This document shows positions 60,680-64,000 of a DNA stretch of 64,000 nt, in pieces. Origin of the DNA: Moheibacter sediminis (GTDB lineage: Bacteria > Bacteroidota > Bacteroidia > Flavobacteriales > Weeksellaceae). The first letter of the stretch is position 1; each line of letters opens with the position of its first letter. A program made the translations under genes and the position numbers. The notes under the pieces were generated by a model. The model was given only the letters and a program-made list of their open reading frames with translations. It did not search any database and was not told where the DNA came from. Location: assembly GCF_900176425.1 (NCBI RefSeq), contig NZ_FWXS01000004.1, positions 186,001-250,000 on the forward strand, in the 5' to 3' direction.

Positions 60680-63367
60680 ATGGCAAAATTCATAGAAAAT
60701 GTAGTTTCGGAATTGATTGAATCCCGTGCAGATTTACTGCAAACGACGATTGTTTTACCCGGAAACCGTCCGATGCTTTTCTTTCGGCAGGCATTTCAAA
60801 ATCAAGTGAAAAATTCAATTCTTCCTAAATTTTTGAGCATCGATGATTTTGTCAAAGAAATTTCAGGATTGCAAGATGTTTCCCAGATCCAGCTTTGGTT
60901 TTCGGCTTATAATTCCTACAAAAAAATAGTTGAAATGCCCGATGAATTTGAAAATTTCATCAAATGGATTCCGACTTTGCTGAAGGATTTTGACGACATC
61001 AATTCTTCTTTGGTCAGTCCAAGAGAAATTTTTGATTATTTGATTTCTGCCGAAAGAATTAAAAAATGGGGACAAGAAAACCTTGAAATCGGAAGCAATC
61101 AATTGATGTCGAAACATTTGAATTTCTGGAAAATGTCCGGAGAATTATTTCATCAATTGAACGAAGATTTATTAAACCAAAACAAAGCTTACCGCGGTTT
61201 GATTTACCGAAAAGCCGTTGAGAAATTGCCTGAATTTTTAGAAAAAACTAATGAAAATTTTGTGTTTGTAGGTTTGAATGCTTTGTCAAATGCTGAAAGG
61301 AAAATCATTTTTGAATTGAATAAAATTGGAAAAGCGAAGCTTTTTTGGGATTCGGATAAATACTACATGGATGATGAAAACCAGGAAGCAGGACATTTTC
61401 TCAGAAAATATAAAGAAGTTTTGTCCGATTGGAATTGGGAAGCGAATGAATTTTCAAAACCCAAGAAAATTCAAACAATAGAAATCGGAAAAAGAGTTGG
61501 ACAAGCTAAATATTTACACAAAATTTTAAGTGAAATTCCTGCGGATAAAGTTTCGGAAACGGCGGTTGTTTTAGCAGATGAAACCTTGCTTCCGGCAGTT
61601 TTGAGCGCAATTCCACAGAATATTTCCAAAGTAAATATCACGATGGGTTTTCCTTTGGATAAATCTTCGATGGCTTATTTTTTTCGTTCTGTTTTTGAAT
61701 TGCAAATGAACCGTGAAAAACTCGGAAATGGTAAAGTTTTTTATTATAAAAATGTTTTGGATATCATCAGTAACACGATTTTCCAAGAGAAAAATTTTGA
61801 TGCAGGAAAATTGAATCGTAAAATCAGAAAAGAAAACCGGATTTTCAATACTTCTCAATTTATTCAGGAAGAATTAAAAGGAAGTATTTATTCTGAATTA
61901 TTTGAAATTCATTCAGATACAAATTCATTTGTAACTCATTTGATGAAATGGATTGAAGGATTGATGCAAAATAAAGAAATCGAAATCAATGATTTAGATA
62001 AGGAATATGTATATCGTTTCAGCTTACTGATGAACCAATTGGCAGATGAATTGAAAGATTTTAATGCGATTCAAAATTTCAAAACTTTATATGTTTTGTA
62101 CAACCGGCTTTTGACAAATGAAACGATTTCTTTTGTAGGTGAACCTTTGGAAGGACTGCAACTGGTTGGATTGTTGGAAACACGTTTGCTTGATTTTGAA
62201 AATGTAATCATGACCTCGGTAAATGACGGTGTAATTCCGCCGGGCAGAACTGAAAATTCATTTATTCCTTATGACATTCGGCGCGAAATGGGCATGAATA
62301 CTTTCACTGAAAATGATGCTGTTTTTGCTTATCATTTTTACCGCTTGTTGCAAAGAGCTGAAAACATAAGTTTGCTTTACAATACTGAGGCAGACGGATT
62401 GGATTCTGGCGAGCGAAGCCGTTTTCTTGCACAAATGCAATATGAATCTAGCCACAAAATAGAAAATAAAATTGCCGTTCCGGAATTTACCGCGCAACTC
62501 CATCAACCTTTGGAAATAATGAAAACATCTGCAGTTATGGAAGCGTTGGAAAGATGGCTGGAAAAGGGAATCTCAGCATCTTCCTTAAGTAACTATCTCA
62601 GAAATCCCATTGATTTTTATCAACAGCAAGTTTTGGGCGTGCGTGATTTTGAAGATGCCGAAGAAACTGTCGGAGCACGGGTTCTGGGGAATATTGTGCA
62701 TAATTCTTTGGAGGAATTATACAAACCGCTTTTGGGTAAAATTTTGGTTGAAAAAGACTTTGATTCGATTTTTGAAAATTCCGAAAAAGCATTGATTGAA
62801 GCGTTTCAAAATGAATATGGAAAAGGAGATTTCTTGCGTGGAAAAAACCATTTGGTTTATAAAATTGCGCATTCTTTCATTCAAAATGTAATTAAATCTG
62901 ATCAAAATTTAGCGAAGCACAATGAATTTATCGTGCATGAATTGGAGACTCAACTGGAATCAGAATTGATTTTATCGAACGGTAAAAAAGTGAAGTTAAA
63001 AGGTTTTATTGACAGAATTGATGAACTCAACGGCATCAAACGAATCATTGATTTCAAAACGGGAAACGTGACTGAATCTACGCTCAACGTGGTCGAAAAG
63101 AAATTGGAAAATATCTTTTCTGATGCCAAGTTCGCGAAGTCCTTGCAGTTGATTTTTTATGCACATTTGTATTTCGGAAACCGCCAAGATTTGAACGTTC
63201 AGTTTGGAATTTATCCATTAAAAAATCCTAAAAAAGGTTTGATTCCTTTGAAATTTGATGGCGAAACTACATTTGATTCTGAAATTTTAAGGTTTACAAA
63301 TAATCCTTTGAGCAATTTGATAGAAGAAATTTTGAATCCTGAAATTTCTTTTTTGGAGAAGCTTTAA
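60680..63367 (+). CDS. PD-(D/E)XK nuclease family protein (AddB/RecB-like)
   Basis: 895 residues from the ATG at 60680 (MAKFIENVVSEL); in-frame codons upstream run through the neighbouring gene and are rejected. The N-terminal two-thirds is a helicase-like fold without a Walker A (TIVLPGNRPMLFFRQ; FENVIMTSVNDGVIPPGRTENSFIPYDIRREMG), like AddB. The C-terminal nuclease has GARVLGNIVHNSLEELYKP and Asp791-Phe-Lys793 in IIDFKTGNV as catalytic residues. It is likely the nuclease subunit of an AddAB-type end-processing complex. The expected UvrD-like AddA partner is not in the window. Confidence 0.88.
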   Translation: MAKFIENVVSELIESRADLLQTTIVLPGNRPMLFFRQAFQNQVKNSILPKFLSIDDFVKEISGLQDVSQIQLWFSAYNSYKKIVEMPDEFENFIKWIPTLLKDFDDINSSLVSPREIFDYLISAERIKKWGQENLEIGSNQLMSKHLNFWKMSGELFHQLNEDLLNQNKAYRGLIYRKAVEKLPEFLEKTNENFVFVGLNALSNAERKIIFELNKIGKAKLFWDSDKYYMDDENQEAGHFLRKYKEVLSDWNWEANEFSKPKKIQTIEIGKRVGQAKYLHKILSEIPADKVSETAVVLADETLLPAVLSAIPQNISKVNITMGFPLDKSSMAYFFRSVFELQMNREKLGNGKVFYYKNVLDIISNTIFQEKNFDAGKLNRKIRKENRIFNTSQFIQEELKGSIYSELFEIHSDTNSFVTHLMKWIEGLMQNKEIEINDLDKEYVYRFSLLMNQLADELKDFNAIQNFKTLYVLYNRLLTNETISFVGEPLEGLQLVGLLETRLLDFENVIMTSVNDGVIPPGRTENSFIPYDIRREMGMNTFTENDAVFAYHFYRLLQRAENISLLYNTEADGLDSGERSRFLAQMQYESSHKIENKIAVPEFTAQLHQPLEIMKTSAVMEALERWLEKGISASSLSNYLRNPIDFYQQQVLGVRDFEDAEETVGARVLGNIVHNSLEELYKPLLGKILVEKDFDSIFENSEKALIEAFQNEYGKGDFLRGKNHLVYKIAHSFIQNVIKSDQNLAKHNEFIVHELETQLESELILSNGKKVKLKGFIDRIDELNGIKRIIDFKTGNVTESTLNVVEKKLENIFSDAKFAKSLQLIFYAHLYFGNRQDLNVQFGIYPLKNPKKGLIPLKFDGETTFDSEILRFTNNPLSNLIEEILNPEISFLEKL

Positions 63368-63441
63368 CAATAAATCATTTTTTTTGGTATTGTTTTGGTA
63401 ATCAATATTAAACATAATTTGTTTAACCAAAAATTGAAATC

Positions 63442-63822
63442 ATGATTACGATAATACAAGATGCTCCGGACAATGTGGCGGCTTTTCGGGCAACAGGGCA
63501 AGTGACCAAAGAGGATTTTGAAAACGTGGTTATGCCGCATGTAAAAGCCAAAGTAGAAGTTTATGATGAATTGAATTATTTATTTCATCTCGATACAAAG
63601 TTGGAGGAATTTACTATCGGCGCTTGGATGCAGGACGCCTGGCTGGGAATAAAAAATTTATCTAAATGGAACCGTTGTGCCATTATTTCAGACGAAGAAA
63701 GCGTTCATAAATTCACAGAAAACTTCAGCAAAGTGATGCCGGGAGAATTCAAAGCTTTCACTACGGCTCAATTGGGAATTGCTGCAAAATGGTGTGAAAC
63801 AGGCGAGGAATTTGTTGTTTAG
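63442..63822 (+). CDS. SpoIIAA-like (STAS/Sec14-fold) protein
   Basis: 126 residues. Typical members start MI-x-D-x-PxNV-x-F-x-x-x-G-x-VT; here MITIIQDAPDNVAAFRATGQVTKEDFENVV, followed by WLGIKNLSKWNRCAIISDEESVHKF and the C-terminal AxW. The family is a STAS/SEC14-like cytoplasmic or membrane-associated fold with no assigned activity. The stop overlaps the stop of the alkyltransferase-like gene on the other strand. Confidence 0.85.
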   Translation: MITIIQDAPDNVAAFRATGQVTKEDFENVVMPHVKAKVEVYDELNYLFHLDTKLEEFTIGAWMQDAWLGIKNLSKWNRCAIISDEESVHKFTENFSKVMPGEFKAFTTAQLGIAAKWCETGEEFVV

Positions 63823-64000
63823 ATTTCAGGCTTCCAAAAAACTTCTTTGAAATTTTGAATTTGGTCATCTTCGACTGTAATTCCTTCATTTTCCAATAAC
63901 TGCTGCATCAATTCAGGTGGGGAAAAATGATGTCTTCCAGTGAGTAATCCGTTTCTGTTGACTACGCGGTGTGCAGGAACATCAGATTGGGAAGCTGCGG
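63819..64000 (-). CDS. alkyltransferase-like (MGMT family) protein, C-terminal part (cut by window edge)
   Basis: Minus-strand frame open to the window end; the visible 60 residues end DDQIQNFKEVFWKPEI. It contains DVPAHRVVNRNGLLTGRHHF, the MGMT/ATL DNA-binding and active-site region. In true O6-methylguanine methyltransferases the motif is PCHRV; here the position of the nucleophilic Cys is Ala. It is thus an alkyltransferase-like protein that binds alkylated bases without repairing them itself. The N-terminus lies beyond the window. Confidence 0.8.
   Translation of the reverse strand, partial: AASQSDVPAHRVVNRNGLLTGRHHFSPPELMQQLLENEGITVEDDQIQNFKEVFWKPEI

Noticed and set aside
1-64000. tRNA or rRNA genes
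   Set aside because: Scanning the intergenic regions by eye gave no GGTTCGAATCC-like arm with matching acceptor stem, and no rRNA sequence; a tRNAscan run would be decisive.

Overview
The window is a low-GC chromosomal segment from a member of the Bacteroidota, class Flavobacteriia, most likely a Weeksellaceae/Chryseobacterium-type relative; I cannot name the genus. Evidence: an lpxD / lpxC-fabZ fusion / lpxA order; PorX with a PglZ domain; two secreted proteins with type IX secretion (T9SS) C-terminal sorting domains; a parA-parB-DUF5683-dapB / lepB-wbqC neighbourhood; and many TAnnTTTG minus-7 promoter boxes. I see no rRNA, tRNA, CRISPR array, prophage or intact insertion sequence. Layout: 0-3 kb (minus) holds partial alanine dehydrogenase, tsaE, a MORN-repeat protein and porX. 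3-9.2 kb (plus) holds an HD-domain protein, the lipid A / fatty-acid genes lpxD, lpxC-fabZ and lpxA, then efp and a fabH-type ketosynthase. 9.3-17.4 kb is mixed housekeeping: lipoprotein, trxB, desaturase, hotdog protein, lon, idi, a QueD-type enzyme, a YiiX-like lipoprotein and an orphan gene. 17.4-20.2 kb is a signalling cluster (lipoprotein, polytopic membrane protein, histidine kinase, LuxR-type regulator) preceded by a promoter box and a terminator-like hairpin. 20.3-28.7 kb: gcvT, a large T9SS-exported protein, pyruvate dehydrogenase E2 and E1, cytidine deaminase and comM. 28.9-36.8 kb: S8 protease, wbqC, lepB, a divergent TIM-barrel gene, dapB, DUF5683, parB and parA. 36.8-37.4 kb is the only gene-free stretch above 300 bp. 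It is followed by a DUF2130 coiled-coil gene and a topoisomerase IB. 39.7-50.6 kb is the most coherent functional block, all on the plus strand: an IS1-InsA-like zinc-ribbon/HTH protein, an OprP-type porin, an MHS-type MFS transporter, two tiny membrane proteins, an SLC5-transporter/histidine-kinase fusion, a stand-alone receiver, a propionyl-CoA-synthetase-like enzyme and acetyl-CoA synthetase. I read this as a sensing, uptake and activation module for acetate, propionate or related carboxylates. The DNA-binding output is not obvious; the InsA-like protein is the natural candidate. 50.8-58.9 kb: an EamA exporter, TerC, and a putative operon of a propeller-type sensor kinase, a LytTR regulator and a secreted GH5 glycosidase, then ilvE. 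59-64 kb: mnmD, a NUDIX hydrolase, a small conserved protein, an AddB-like PD-(D/E)XK nuclease, a SpoIIAA-like protein and a partial alkyltransferase-like gene lacking the active-site cysteine. Beyond genes, the notable signals are several start codons abutting minus-7 boxes (possible leaderless transcripts), three unrelated heptanucleotide tandem arrays, a dispersed GTCATT...AATGAC intergenic element, and a 17-bp inverted repeat inside the carboxylate module.
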